The translations under genes and the position numbers were made by a program. The notes under the pieces are model-generated. The model was given only the letters and a program-made list of their open reading frames with translations. It did no database searches and was not told where the DNA came from. DNA of 64,000 bases from Clusia tigrina. Lineage: Eukaryota; Arthropoda; Insecta; Diptera; Clusiidae. This document shows, piece by piece, positions 24,215 to 35,272 of this stretch; position 1 is the stretch's first letter, and each line of letters starts with the position of its first letter. Where the stretch lies: positions 217,418,325 through 217,482,324 of the forward strand of contig OV050030.1 of the NCBI GenBank assembly GCA_920105625.2, given 5' to 3'.

Positions 24215-26726
24215 CTACCGTTGACTCCAAAATAAAACACTGAAAAAACCTTAAATGGCCCTAACTTCTGCACGGTGCGTCCTATATATATCAAAGTTTG
24301 CAACATTCAAATGCTTACTGGAGCGTCATAAAACCTTGAAAGTTTGTGACAATAAACTACTACGTGCCTTTCATCATTTGAAGCTCTAGCTCATTGCTAT
24401 GCTACCCTTGACCACAAAATAAAACACTGATAAAACCTCAAATGGTCCCAACTTCTGTACGGTGCGTCCTATACCTATCAAAGTTTGCAACATTCAAATG
24501 CTTACTGGCGCGTCATAAAACCTGGAAATGTTGTGACAATAAAGTTCTCGTGCCTTTTATCAATTTCGGCTATCGCTCATAGCTATGCTACCCATGCCTC
24601 CAAAATCAAACACTGATAAAACCTCATATGGCCCTCCCTAACTTCTGTACGGTGCGTCCTATATATATCAAAGTTTGCAACATTCAAATGCTCACTGTTG
24701 CGTCATTAAACCTTGAAATTTTGTGACAATAAACTACTCGTGGCTTTTATCAATTTAAGCTCTCGCTCATAGCTATGCTACCCTTGACTGCAAAATAAAA
24801 CACTGATAAATCCTCAAATGGGCCTAACTTCTGTACGGTGCGTCCTATACCTATCAAAGTTTGCAACATTCAAATGCTTACTGGCGCGTCATAAAACCTT
24901 GAAATGTTGTGACAATAAAATACTCGTGCCTCTTATCAATTTAGGCTATCGCTCATAGCTATGCTACCCTTGACTCCAAAATAAAACACTGATAAAACCT
25001 CAAATGGCCCTAACTTCTGTACGGTGCGTCCTATACCTATCCAAGTTTGCAACTTTCAAATGCTTGTAACTTTTTACTGGAGAGCCATAAAATCTTGAAA
25101 TTTTGTGAGTATAAAGTACTCGGGCCTCTTATCAATTTAAGCTATGGCTCATAACTATGCTAAACTTGACTCCAAAATAAAACAGTGATAAAACTTCAAA
25201 TGGACCTAACTTCTATACGGTGCGTCCTATACCTATCATAGTTTGCAACATTCAAATGCTTGCTGAAGCGTCAAGAAACCTTGAAATTTTGTGACAATAA
25301 AGTACTCGTGCCACTTATCAATTTAAGCTATCGCTCATAGCTATGCTACCCTTCACTCCGAAATCAAACGCTGATAAAACTTCAAATGGCCCTAAGTTCT
25401 ATTACTGTGCGTCCTACACCTATCAAAGTTTGCAACATTCAAATGTTTGTAACTTTTTACTGGAGCGTCATAAAACCTTGAAATTTTGTGACAATAAAGT
25501 ACTCGTGCCTCTTATCAATTTAAGCTATCGCTCATAGCTATGCTACCCTTGACTTCAAAATAAAACACTGATAAAACCTCGAATGGCCCTAACTTCTGTA
25601 CGGTGCGTCCTATATATATCAAATTTTGCAACATTCAAATGCTCACTGGAGCGTCATAAAACCTTGAAATTTTGTGACAATAAACTACTCGTCCCTTTTA
25701 TCAATTTAAGCTCTCGCTCATAGCTATGCGACCCTTGACTCCAAAATAAAACACTGATAGAACCTCAAATGGCCCTAACTTCTGTACGGTGTGTCCTATA
25801 CCTATCAAAGTTTGCAACATTCAAATGCTTACTTTAGCGTCAAAACCTTGAAATGTTGTGACAATAAAGTATTCGTGCCACTTATCAATTTAAGCTATCG
25901 CTCATAGCTATGCTACCCTTGACTCCAAATCAAACACTGAGAAAGCTTCAAATTGCCCAAACATCTGTACGGTGCGTCCTACACCAATCAAAGTTTGCAA
26001 CATTCTAATGCTTGTAACTTTTTACTGGAGCGTCATAAAAGCTTGAAATTTTGTGAGAATAAAGTACTCGGGCCTCTTATCAATTTAAGCTATCGCTCAT
26101 AGCTATGCTACCCTTCACTTCAAAATCAAACACTGATAAAACTTCAAATGGCCCTAAGTTCTATACTGTGCGTCCTACACCTATCAAAGTTTGCAACATT
26201 CAAATGTTTGTAACTTTTTACTGGAGCCTCATAAAACCTTGAAATTTTGTGACAATAAAGTACTCGTGCCTATTATCAATTTAAGCTATCGCTCATAGCT
26301 ATGCTACCCTTGACTCCAAAATAAAACACTGATAAAACCTCATATGGCCCTCCCTAACTTCTGTACGGTGCGTCCTATATATATCAAAGTTTGCAACATT
26401 CAAATGCTCACTGTTGCGTCATTAAACCTTGAAATTTTGTGACAATAAACTACTCGTGCCTTTTATCAATTTAAGCTCTCGCTCATAGCTATGCTACCCT
26501 TGACTCCAAAATAAAACACTGATAAATCCTCAAATGGCCCTAACTTCTGTACGGTGCGTCCTATACCTATCAAAGTTTGCAACATTCAAATGCTTACTGC
26601 CGCGTCATAAAACCTTGAAATGTTGTGACAATAAAGCACTAGTGCCTCTTATCAATTTAGGCTATCGCTCATAGCTATGCTACCCTTGACTCCAAAATAA
26701 AACACTGATAAAACCTCAAATGGCCC
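24215..26726 (+). repeat. Satellite array, block B
   Basis: About thirteen monomers in the same orientation as block A, in phase with it across element 1. The first 300 bp carry private variants (AAAAAACCTTAAATGG, CTGCACGGTGC, TATATATATC) also seen near 13120 and 15360, so the higher-order unit spans the insertion. Two monomers contain a CCTCCC expansion (CATATGGCCCTCCCTAAC near 24626 and 26343). The open frames in this block are incidental. Confidence 0.96.
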
Positions 26727-27229
26727 TGTTTGTACCTGCTCCAACGCAAAACTCCAATCAGCAATTCCCATCACCAATGCCCGCTCGTGAACGCAGAATA
26801 AGCAGTACACCCGATGAACGGATATACAGCGTGTGAAGCCTCATCAGCAGTTCCGTACATGTGCGGGCTAAAGTATTAATCTGCCCTACGTACGCACAAA
26901 CGCTGGTGCCTTGCACATAATTGCAGACACCACAAATATATTTATTTCTGTAGCATAATCAAAATTATAATATAAATTCAATCAATTTATAAATAAAAAT
27001 TGAGATATACTTTTGAAGTCAACCATTCAACAGTGTTTTCTTTGTCGCCACTTTCAACCACAAGGTTAATTCAAAATTAATACTTGATTAACCACAACAC
27101 TCTTTCGGTACTGTACCCAAAGAGATATCAGACTTCAGTATTGCACTTGAAGTCATCATCACGATCCTTCGGTATTGCACCCAAGGAATCGGCAACCGAT
27201 TAGTACACCAACTAATCGGTATAGAAACA
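26727..27229 (+). repeat. 5' LTR of BEL/Pao element 2
   Basis: 503 bp. It contains AATAAA at 26992-26997 and, near its 3' end, a 9-bp perfect inverted repeat, CCGATTAGT (27196-27204) and ACTAATCGG (27211-27219). A short direct repeat around TTCGGTA recurs at 27104 and 27168. By eye it differs from the 3' copy at five substitutions: three in the stretch after CCTCATCAGCA and two in the hairpin. Confidence 0.96.
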
Positions 27230-27232
27230 TTT

Positions 27233-27283
27233 TGGAGGCCCCGGCGAGATTAGAACTCACGATCTCCTGTTTACCACAAGGCG
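27233..27283 (+). other. Primer-binding site of element 2, extended tRNA-Thr-like
   Basis: TGGAGGCCCCGG starts three bases after the LTR and is complementary to a tRNA 3' acceptor. The reverse complement of the next 40 bases gives a T-arm (GTGAG-TTCTAAT-CTCGC), a variable region, and GTAAACAGGAGATC, which I recognise as the anticodon-loop and 3' stem of tRNA-Thr. It then gives CGCCT from the 5' anticodon stem. Only the anticodon itself looks scrambled. The gag ATG follows 12 bases later. The tRNA sequence is recalled, not searched. Confidence 0.8.
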
Positions 27284-27295
27284 AGATTCTGAAGG

Positions 27296-28402
27296 ATGGC
27301 GCATCACCAAGAAACAATTGAGCAGTTGGACAAGTTGACCAGGGCACAGTATGAGGTGGGCTCGGCAATAGAGCAACTGGTGAGCAACTTTAAAAAGGAC
27401 ACACAAGACCGTAAAACCATTGAATATGCCAGTAAACGCATGAAGACTCTGAAGGAGGCATGGTCTACATTCGAACATCAACATCATCTCGTACTCGAGC
27501 TAGACGAAGTTAATCATGAGTACTTCAAACAGGATTATAGAGGCAACGTAGCAAACCTCTACGACTGGCTGTTCACCAAATTACAGCACATCATCAATGA
27601 GGAAGGAGAGAAGCGTAAAACGCCAGTGCAACTTGAACTTCCCTTACACGTCCATCAAGGAGGCTCTAACCGCAAGGACAGCACACCGCGAACCAGCCAT
27701 CAGGAAGGCGATGGACTCTTAGCCCTAGTACGGCAGCAAAAGGCGTTGGTGCGTGCAATTTCTCGAGTCATTGGGGATGTGCACTCGGAAACTGATCAGT
27801 CACATCCACCAGTGTACTATGATATCAAAACAAAACTATTGATACGTTACCACGATAATCTGGTCCAAAATAACCAATGGATATGGCAACGAACAAACCT
27901 GGCGGAAATTGATGGTTATGATGCGGACAAATTCTACGAGATCGAAGATGCGCTTCAAAACGTAGTCATTAAGTTACGACAAAATATTCCAGTCAGTACA
28001 CCGAGCAACTCCACGCCAATCCACACCATACCACAGGCATTAAATGTGCATTTGCCTAAAGTTACCTTGCCAGTTTTTGACGGTAGCTATTCAACGTGGA
28101 TACCATTTCGCGATTTGTATGTTAAGATGATATATACTCAGCCAATAAGCAACACACAAAAAATGTTCTACTTGGCTGCCAATGTAACCGGAGAAGCTAA
28201 AGCACTCATCGGTCACTTGCCAGCATGCGAGGAAAACTATGACTCAGCCTGGCAAATCTTGTGCGATAGGCTTAACAATAAACGCAAATTGGTTAAAACT
28301 ATCTATAGCAAGCTGTTTAATATAAAGAATGCTAGCAGTGAAATGGGCTCAACGCTTAAAACTATACACGATGCAGCCAAGGAATGCATTTACGCTTTAT
28401 AA
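27296..28402 (+). pseudogene. gag N-terminal and central part, element 2
   Basis: The ATG at 27296 opens 368 codons and is the natural Gag start, just after the primer-binding region. Residues 1-105 are highly charged and probably coiled-coil. A linker follows, then a conserved segment with YYDIK and W197. From about 252 comes the DUF1759-type Gag core (LPKVTLPVFDG, then W-x-PFRDLY). The frame ends at TAA 28400-28402 but the same frame continues into the rest of Gag, so this is a nonsense mutation and not the natural end. This region shows what element 1 has lost. Confidence 0.92.
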
Positions 28403-29221
28403 AGCCAAGGAGTTCCCGTAGATAGCTTCCACACAATTTTGGAGTATCTTTTATTGCAGAAGTTAGATAAAACGTCAAGATACGAGTATGAATTGACGCT
28501 AGATCAGCCTCAGCAGTTCCAACCCATTGACCGCCTATTGAAATTCTTAGAAAAATGTTTTCAATCATGTGAAGACCGAGAACCACAACACAAAATTATC
28601 AACAATAAATCGACAAACGCGAAGTATCATTTAACGCTATTCTCAGCAACCAAGGCCGCAACGGGCTGCCTCGTATGCAAAGGCAATCACCAACTTTTTG
28701 CATGCGCACAATTCTTGGCGAAAACGCCGCATCAGCGTTTTGATATAATTAAACAACACAAGTTATGTGCGAATTGTATGAAAAATGGTCATACATCAAA
28801 AACTTGTTCAATGAGAGGATGCACCAAATGCAACAAGAAGCACAACTCATTAGTGCATTTTGATCAACAGCTAGCTAAGGGCCCATCCAATAACTCGGGT
28901 CAGTCCAGTCAAGGGTCATCTCAGACACTCACAACATTCGTAAGTGAGCCTATCGTGGAGTTACAGAGCTATTCCAGTGCCATAGAAAAACCACTCCCCA
29001 CTTCATTAGTGTCCCCGGTCAATCGTGCGGGCGTGAAACATGTGCTGTTGAGCACTGTCGTCTTAAAAGTCAATGACTTCCGTGGCAATGAATTTCAATG
29101 CCGTGCAATTTTGGACGGCGGTTCGCAGACAAACTACATTACGGACAGGTTGGCAAAGAAGCTCGGAGTACCAACACAATACAATCCGCAGTACTTTGAT
29201 GGAATTGGGGAAATTCAATAA
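28403..29221 (+). pseudogene. gag zinc-knuckle region and start of protease, element 2
   Basis: Same frame as the upstream gag. It holds zinc-binding motifs like element 1's: C-x2-C-x3-H-x4-C near 28670-28710, CANCMKNGHTSKTC near 28770-28810 and CTKCNKKHNSLVH near 28820-28860. A Ser/Gln-rich linker leads to the protease, where the active-site triad is DGG (ILDGGSQ), not D-S/T-G. Replacement of the triad's second residue should weaken or abolish catalysis. The frame stops at TAA 29219-29221, again followed in frame by homologous protein. Confidence 0.92.
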
Positions 29222-30079
29222 CGCGCTACTCACCGAGCCAACATTAAACTTGAGTCACGATTGACTAGTTACTCAGCCCGAATTGAAGTTGTCATACTGC
29301 CAAAAATTACACATCCACTGCCAACACAGAGTTTCGACGTGACAGCCTGGCCTATTCCTAAAAATAGTCAATTGGCTGATCCGGAGTTTAATCAATCAGG
29401 TCCAAATGACATTCTTATAGGCAACGAATGTTATCTGGAATTGCTAGTAGTCGGCCAAATCAAATTGGGAACCGGACTCCCCATATTGCAAAACACCGTG
29501 TTCGGATGGGTGCTTGGTGGACACATCACAGTTCCATCAACAGCTGAGACTACGTTCTGCGGTATTGGAGTTACGAATGAAGATGAATCATTAACCCAAC
29601 AGATCGAGCGTTTCTGGCAGCTAGAAGAATTTGACACCAACAGCCCGCCGCTAACAGCGATAGAAAGAACTTGCGAAGCATTTTTCAACCAAACGGTGTG
29701 TCGAGCAGCGAACGGACAGTTCGTTGTGCGCTTGCCTTTCGTTGATAACGCAAGCCCTCGTGGAGACTCGAAAGCTATCGCATTACAACGCTTTTACGCC
29801 ATCGAACGTAAATTGCAAAGAAACCCCGTCATCAAAATGCAGTATACGGCCTTCATGGAGGAATACCTGCGGCTAGGTCACATGGAAGAAGTTCGCGGAA
29901 GCATAAACCAACCCCACTATTTCTTACCTCACCACTGCGTTCTGAAGCCAGACAGCACCACCACAAAGTTGCGTGTCGTGTTCGACGCATCAATGAAGAC
30001 GTCAACAAATGTATCATTGAACAATGTGCTACTACTACCAGGTCCAAAACTTCAAGAAGACTTATTTGCGGTTCTTTAG
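29222..30079 (+). pseudogene. Protease, A17 region and N-terminal RT, element 2
   Basis: Same frame, between two stop codons. It matches element 1 across the remainder of the protease (VTAWPIPKNSQLADPEF) and the Pao-type A17 region. It reaches the beginning of reverse transcriptase, with the conserved HYFLPHH and LRVVFDAS motifs. The in-frame TAG at 30077-30079 lies just before the first RT catalytic Asp. The ATG at 29261 is an artefact of the upstream stop. Confidence 0.92.
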
Positions 30080-30517
30080 AAATTTCGAGTACGCAGATAT
30101 GTTTTTACAGCAGATATCGAGAAAATGTACAGACAAATTATCGTGAACGAAGCTGACCGCAAGCATCAACTAATCTTGTGGAGGAACACGCCAAGCGAAC
30201 CTCTGAAAAGTTACCAATTAAACACAGTGACTTATGGAGTCACATCGGCACCATATTTGGCGATAAAATGTCTACGCATATTAACCAAGGAACATAGCAC
30301 ACAATATCCGCACGGCTCCAGATGCTTACAACGAGATTTTTATGTGGACGATGTTATGAGTGGAGCCGACACGTTACCAGAAGCCTTGCGCGTACAGGAG
30401 GAATTGAACTCCCTCACCAAGTCAGCAGGTTTTAAGTTGAGGAAATGGTGTGCGAGTAATAAAACGCTGTTAACGAACATCAACGCCGAGGATCGAGCAA
30501 TCCAATTGAATTTGAAA
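30080..30517 (+). pseudogene. RT palm, element 2
   Basis: Same frame after the TAG. It includes the first catalytic Asp in FTADIEKMYRQ and the YVDD box (DFYVDDVMSGAD near 30340-30365). The RT homology continues past the open frame's nominal stop at 30550, but from about 30512-30520, next to an AAAA run, it is in the +2 register relative to the upstream frame. The last residues before 30550 are therefore frameshifted. Confidence 0.9.
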
Positions 30518-31095
30518 ACGATAGTTTTACCATCACAACGCTTGGTTTAACGTGGCAACCTGGGACTGATTACTTCCTAATAAGGACCAAATGGAGCACA
30601 ACAGCCAAAATAACGAAACGCCAAGTACTGTCGGACATCGCGCATATTTTCGACCCAATAGGTTTTTTGTCACCAGTTGTCTCATGTGCAAAAATATTCA
30701 TGAAATCGCTGTGGCGTCTAAAATTAAGCTGGGACGAAGCACTCCCTATGGACTTGCATACCTTCTGGAGCCAGTTTGGAGAAAACATCCAGGAACTTGA
30801 GAACTTGCAAATTCCACGCTACGCATTTCCAACCACAAAGGACAATGTGCATCAGAGAGAATTACACGCTTTTGCCGATGCATCCGAGCAGACCTATGGA
30901 GCTGTTATTTATGCAAGGTCGATAAAAACAGATGGATCTGTGAGCGTTCAGCTGTTGTGTTCTAGATCAAAGACTACACCACCAAAACAACAAACGCTCC
31001 CTCGGCTGGAGCTCTGTGCTGCACGGTTAGCAGCCCAGTTATTGGACAGGGTAAAACATATTTTACAATGGACAGGCGAATGCTTTCTGTGGTCT
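30518..31095 (+). pseudogene. RT thumb/connection and RNase H first half, element 2
   Basis: This frame carries the conserved AHIFDPIGFLSPV segment, the connection region and RNase H, with the catalytic Asp in AFADASE (about 30870), the Glu in LPRLELCAARL and the Asp in FLWSDS. Homology leaves this frame at about 31095, just after WSDS; the codons from there to the nominal stop at 31425 are out of frame. The ATG at 30667 is internal. Confidence 0.88.
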
Positions 31096-32390
31096 GACTC
31101 TAGTGGTAGTGACGCTAGCCTGGATCTCTGCCAGTTCGTCTTCCTACCACACCTTTGTGGCAAATCGAATGGCAGCTATACAAGAAGTAACGGTGAAGCA
31201 ACAATGGCGTCACGTACCTACAGACAAAAACCCGGCAGACATGATCTCACGAGGCATCAACCCGGGTCAATTCAAACAACAAGGCATGTGGTTTTATGGA
31301 CCACTGTTTCTATACGGACCACCGTCATCGTGGCCAGCGGCATCAGCCAATTCAACCACAGAATTAGAAAAGAGACAGTTATGTCTTACTACGTCACAGA
31401 TTCCGTCGTTTACTTCAATGATTGATCATCGAAATTCATGGACACATCTTCAAAGAGTCACCGCATATGCACTTCGATTCATTAAAAATTGTCGTAATAT
31501 GCCAGTTCAAACATCCATCGACCTCGACGCAGAAGAAATTAAAGGTGCTACTCAGACTATAATCAAGGACCTGCAGAGACAAGCATTCAATCCTGAATAT
31601 AAACTTCTGAAGCACAACAAACCAGTTGGAAGGGGGATGAGTGATCTTACACTATTTCTGGATAAAGACGACATTATGCGGGTAGGAGGCCGATTAGCAA
31701 ATTCAGCCCTACCACATGAAGCAAAATATCAAGCCCTATTGCCATATCGGAGTGATATCACTAAAATATTGATGACACACATCCACATTGATAACAAGCA
31801 TGTTGGCCCAGCAGGTCTAGTAGCAGCGACACGGGAAGCTTATTGGCCGGTTAATGCGAAAACAATAGCCAGATCAATCGTGAAAAACTGTGTATCTTGC
31901 ACTAAAGCTATGCCGAAGCCATTGCAGCAACTCATGGGACAGTTACCTGCATCGCGGGTTCAACCAAATAAACCTTTCACTCACGCTGGAGTCGATTTTT
32001 GTGGGCCATTTAAATTTCATTACAATCAAAGGGGAAAGACGCCACAAAAGTGTTATGTGGCGATATTTTGTTGCTTTGCAACTAAGGCCGTACACATTGA
32101 AGTGGTAAGCAACCTTACGACCAACGCCTTTATCGGAGCCTTGAAGAGGTTTGTGAGCCGAAGAGGGAACTGTCGGCATCTTCATTGTGACAACGCGACT
32201 AATTTCGTAGGAGCACGAAATCAATTGAGACAGATTGCGGACATCATCCACAACGTAGATACCAAATCACAGCTGATGAAATTCTGCGCACACAAGGGAA
32301 TCGAGTTTCATTTCGCACCTGCTAGATCGCCACATTTTGGCGGCTTATGGGAAGCAGCGGTTAAATCGGCAAAACAATCTATTTTACAAA
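31096..32390 (+). pseudogene. RNase H end, integrase zinc domain and catalytic core, element 2
   Basis: The frame resumes with YHTFVANRM, WRHVP and NPADMISRG, all matched in element 1. The integrase zinc domain has its His pair near 31780-31800 and CVSC near 31890. The core follows, with the first Asp in AGVDFCGPF (the glycine that is a stop in element 1 is intact here), the second in HCDNATNF and the Glu in GGLWEAAVK. The frame is lost at about 32385-32395, shortly after the catalytic Glu. Confidence 0.9.
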
Positions 32391-32708
32391 AGTTTGTCCA
32401 ATGCCCGATTAACATACGAAGAGTTAGAGATAGTTATGGTTGAAATAGAAGCCATTCTTAACTCGCGGCCGCTGACTCCTATGTCAGATGATCCACACGA
32501 TTACGCAGTATTAACTCCAGGTCATTTCTTAACAGGTGCACCATTGACAAGTGTTGTCGACCAGCCCACTGAGAATCTGAACATAAATTTACTGAAGCAG
32601 TGGGACTTAGTCACAAGGTTGAAACAGGAATTTTGGAGTCGGTGGAGTAAGGAGTATCTAAACCAACTCCAGCATCGCTACAAATGGAAGACCATGCGTC
32701 ATAATTAA
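32391..32708 (+). pseudogene. Integrase C-terminal part, element 2
   Basis: This is the third reading frame. It contains LTYEELE, ILNSRPLTPMS and LTPGHFL, all aligning with element 1, then a basic W-rich stretch (FWSRWSKEYL). It ends at TAA 32706-32708; homologous integrase continues in the same frame, so the stop is a nonsense mutation. Confidence 0.88.
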
Positions 32709-33111
32709 CAGCCTGGTACAATGGTATTAATGAAGGAGGATAACTTGCCAGTTATTAAATGGCGGCTTGGTCGAGTAACTCAAACATTTCCTGGTGCTGA
32801 CGGCCTAGTGCGAGTAGCGGAAATTCGAACTTCAACAGGCCTCACCAGAAGAGGCGTCCATTTACTCGCGCCATTACCCATGTCTACCGAAAGTAATCCA
32901 GTAGAACAACCTGATAAGCATCCAGCTCCAGTAGAAGAAGCCACAAATCTCAAAGACGGCATAGGTCATACACCAGCTAAGCGAAGACGATCTGTGTCAC
33001 CCTCGTCAGTATTGTTGCTATGCATATGCTTTCTAATTGCTCTAGTAGCAGGTGATGACCCCCTTACTAAGGTACCTTTCGGAAGTCAAACAGGACTATA
33101 TTTCGAAAATG
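32709..33111 (+). pseudogene. DUF5641-type integrase tail and env signal region, element 2
   Basis: Same frame as the previous segment. MKEDNLPVIKWRLGRV matches the DUF5641-type integrase tail. A proline/lysine-rich linker and a KRRR motif then lead to a hydrophobic stretch (about 33004-33050) likely to be the env signal or internal membrane segment. As in element 1, nothing separates integrase from env. Homology switches frame at about 33105-33115, after FEN. Confidence 0.85.
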
Positions 33112-34680
33112 GGTCTGACTTACTTAACAACAACAGATTGGAATATAGTTGTGTATTACAATATGTCCCAATATTGGCTTGAGCGCAACAACATAATGCA
33201 AGGAATAACTGCAATGCAGCGAGCGTGTTCACGTATCCAAAGCGGTGCACTTAATTGTGAGAAAACTGTGGACCAGTTCCGTAATAAATGGCAGCTAATC
33301 CAACAAGATGATGAGTACTTACAATACGACGAACAAATCCATCGTCAACGGCGAGACTCTCCATTAGCAATTGTTGGAAGCTTGTCTAATGCGTTGTTTG
33401 GAATTTTGGACTCCAACTATGCTAAAGAAATGTCTGCAACGATAAACGGCATATCCCCCAACGAAGAACATCTTCTGCACCTAATTCGAAACCAAACATC
33501 GGTAATTGACTCCACTAGCAATATTTTAAAGAAATCTGACGATCAAATTCAACAACTACACAAGCAAATAAAATATTTACGAGTATATAGCCAGCAGGAC
33601 AACTTCACAAAGTCAGAATCCCACCATGCAATAGCCGAAATGTTTAATGCGATGTCCGGTCGAGTACTTATGGCTATGCAGGACTACCAACGAAATCAAG
33701 AGCTGTTTTTAGATGTACTGACGGACACACATCATGGACAGCTCAATCCTCTTCTGCTGTATCCGTCTCAGCTGCAACAACAACTGAGAGCAATCAAAGA
33801 CCATCTCCCACCAACGTTACAAGTTCCCAGCAAGAATACCATTGAGATCCTTAAACTCATCTCTGTGGAAGCACGCATCACGCCAACTGAGATGATTGTG
33901 CGTCTTAAGTTACCATTGACTAATCAAGAACCATTCGAATTGGTACATGTGACTCGACTACCTATTTTGGGAGGCACTGGAATTTTCATGTTGGAAGGGA
34001 CAATCGAGTATATAGTCACTAATCTATATCGAGACAAATATTATTCGTTATCAGCAGGAGAATTGTCAACATGCACTGCATTCAATTCTAATATGCATGT
34101 ATGCAAGCAATTACATCCAACACATCGCATTACATCAACCAATCGACTATGTGAGATGGAAATATTATGTCAAACTCCAAACCCAAAAAGCTGCAAGGTT
34201 CATCGCACACACGACTCACCTCAATGGATTCTATTACTTAAAGAAAACTCATGGATCTACATCGCACAGCCAGCTCGTACAATCAGCGTCATTTGCGGTT
34301 CAGATATCCTTACAGAAATACTGGAGGGAATAGGAACCTTAACCTTGAGACAAGGATGCACCATAAGAGATGAGTATACAACCATAATGGCACATCGGAC
34401 ATATGTTTCAAAGGTCACCAGCACGATCATATCGAAAGTGAATCTAACTGAGTTGATCGCAGATTATATAATGGCTGCAACACACTCATTAGAACACCAG
34501 TCCAAACTGACGGACGATATTCAAGTACTACATGAACATGTGCAACAATTGCAAAACAATGAGCAAATGGATCTACCGCTTAAGAGCCGAGAAGTCCATC
34601 AGTTCAGCATCGGATATATCAGTTTGCTCATCACATTGATCTGTCTTATCTGGATCTCTTACCAGCGATATTCGAAGTAA
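33112..34680 (+). pseudogene. env-like glycoprotein ectodomain and anchor, element 2 (open frame)
   Basis: One uninterrupted frame from the frameshift to TAA 34678-34680. It starts in homology to element 1 (TDWNIVVYY). It carries a furin-type RQRR (33343-33354) followed by a hydrophobic stretch ending LFGILD, the baculovirus-F/errantivirus-like fusion-peptide arrangement. Next come N-glycosylation sites (for example NQTS), heptad-like helical segments, a cysteine cluster near 34070-34190, and a C-terminal hydrophobic anchor (YISLLITLICLIWISY) with a short basic tail. The nominal ATG at 33052 lies in the wrong frame for the upstream protein. If expressed, this part would be the membrane fusion subunit, but it lacks an intact in-frame signal region. 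Confidence 0.88.
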
Positions 34681-34760
34681 AAGAGGCGACGAGCTCCAGA
34701 TTTTCAAGTACGGGTTCGCGCAAACAGCATTTAATTCGAAGTTGAGAATATGCTCAACAG

Positions 34761-34769
34761 GCGGGAGGA
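34761..34769 (+). other. Polypurine tract of element 2
   Basis: GCGGGAGGA abuts the 3' LTR and is preceded by GCTCAAC at 34752-34758, matching the arrangement in element 1. The stretch 34681-34751 between env and this site holds no recognisable feature. Confidence 0.8.
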
Positions 34770-35272
34770 TGTTTGTACCTGCTCCAACGCAAAACTCCAA
34801 TCAGCAATTCCCATCACCAATGCCCGCTCGTGAACGCAGAATAAGCAGTACACCCGATGAACGGATATACAGCGTGTGAAGCCTCATCAGCATTTCCATA
34901 CACGTGCGGGCTAAAGTATTAATCTGCCCTACGTACGCACAAACGCTGGTGCCTTGCACATAATTGCAGACACCACAAATATATTTATTTCTGTAGCATA
35001 ATCAAAATTATAATATAAATTCAATCAATTTATAAATAAAAATTGAGATATACTTTTGAAGTCAACCATTCAACAGTGTTTTCTTTGTCGCCACTTTCAA
35101 CCACAAGGTTAATTCAAAATTAATACTTGATTAACCACAACACTCTTTCGGTACTGTACCCAAAGAGATATCAGACTTCAGTATTGCACTTGAAGTCATC
35201 ATCACGATCCTTCGGTATTGCACCCAAGGAATCGGCAAACGATTAGTAAACCAACTAATCGGTATAGAAACA
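34770..35272 (+). repeat. 3' LTR of BEL/Pao element 2
   Basis: 503 bp, equal in length to the 5' copy. The U5 hairpin seen in the 5' LTR has one arm mismatch here (ACGATTAGT in place of CCGATTAGT), so it is slightly weakened. It is followed by the GGCCC target copy, after which the satellite resumes in phase. Confidence 0.96.

Larger units (their letters stand above)
26727..35272 (+). mobile_element. BEL/Pao LTR retrotransposon with env-like domain (element 2), heavily mutated
   Basis: An 8546-bp element with 503-bp LTRs (TGTTTG...GAAACA) and the 5-bp target duplication GGCCC (26722-26726 and 35273-35277). Gag, zinc knuckles, protease, RT, RNase H, integrase and env follow in the same order as element 1 and are clearly homologous, but the LTRs and primer differ, so this is another family. 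I count four in-frame stops (28400, 29219, 30077 and 32706) and frameshifts near 30515, 31095, 32390 and 33112. Unlike element 1, it keeps the complete middle of gag and an uninterrupted env ectodomain. The LTRs differ at five positions (about 1%). Confidence 0.96.

Noticed and set aside
27225..27290. A genuine tRNA gene on the minus strand
   Set aside because: Only the 3' half is tRNA-like; there is no D-arm or 5' acceptor strand, CCA is encoded, and it sits exactly at the primer-binding position.
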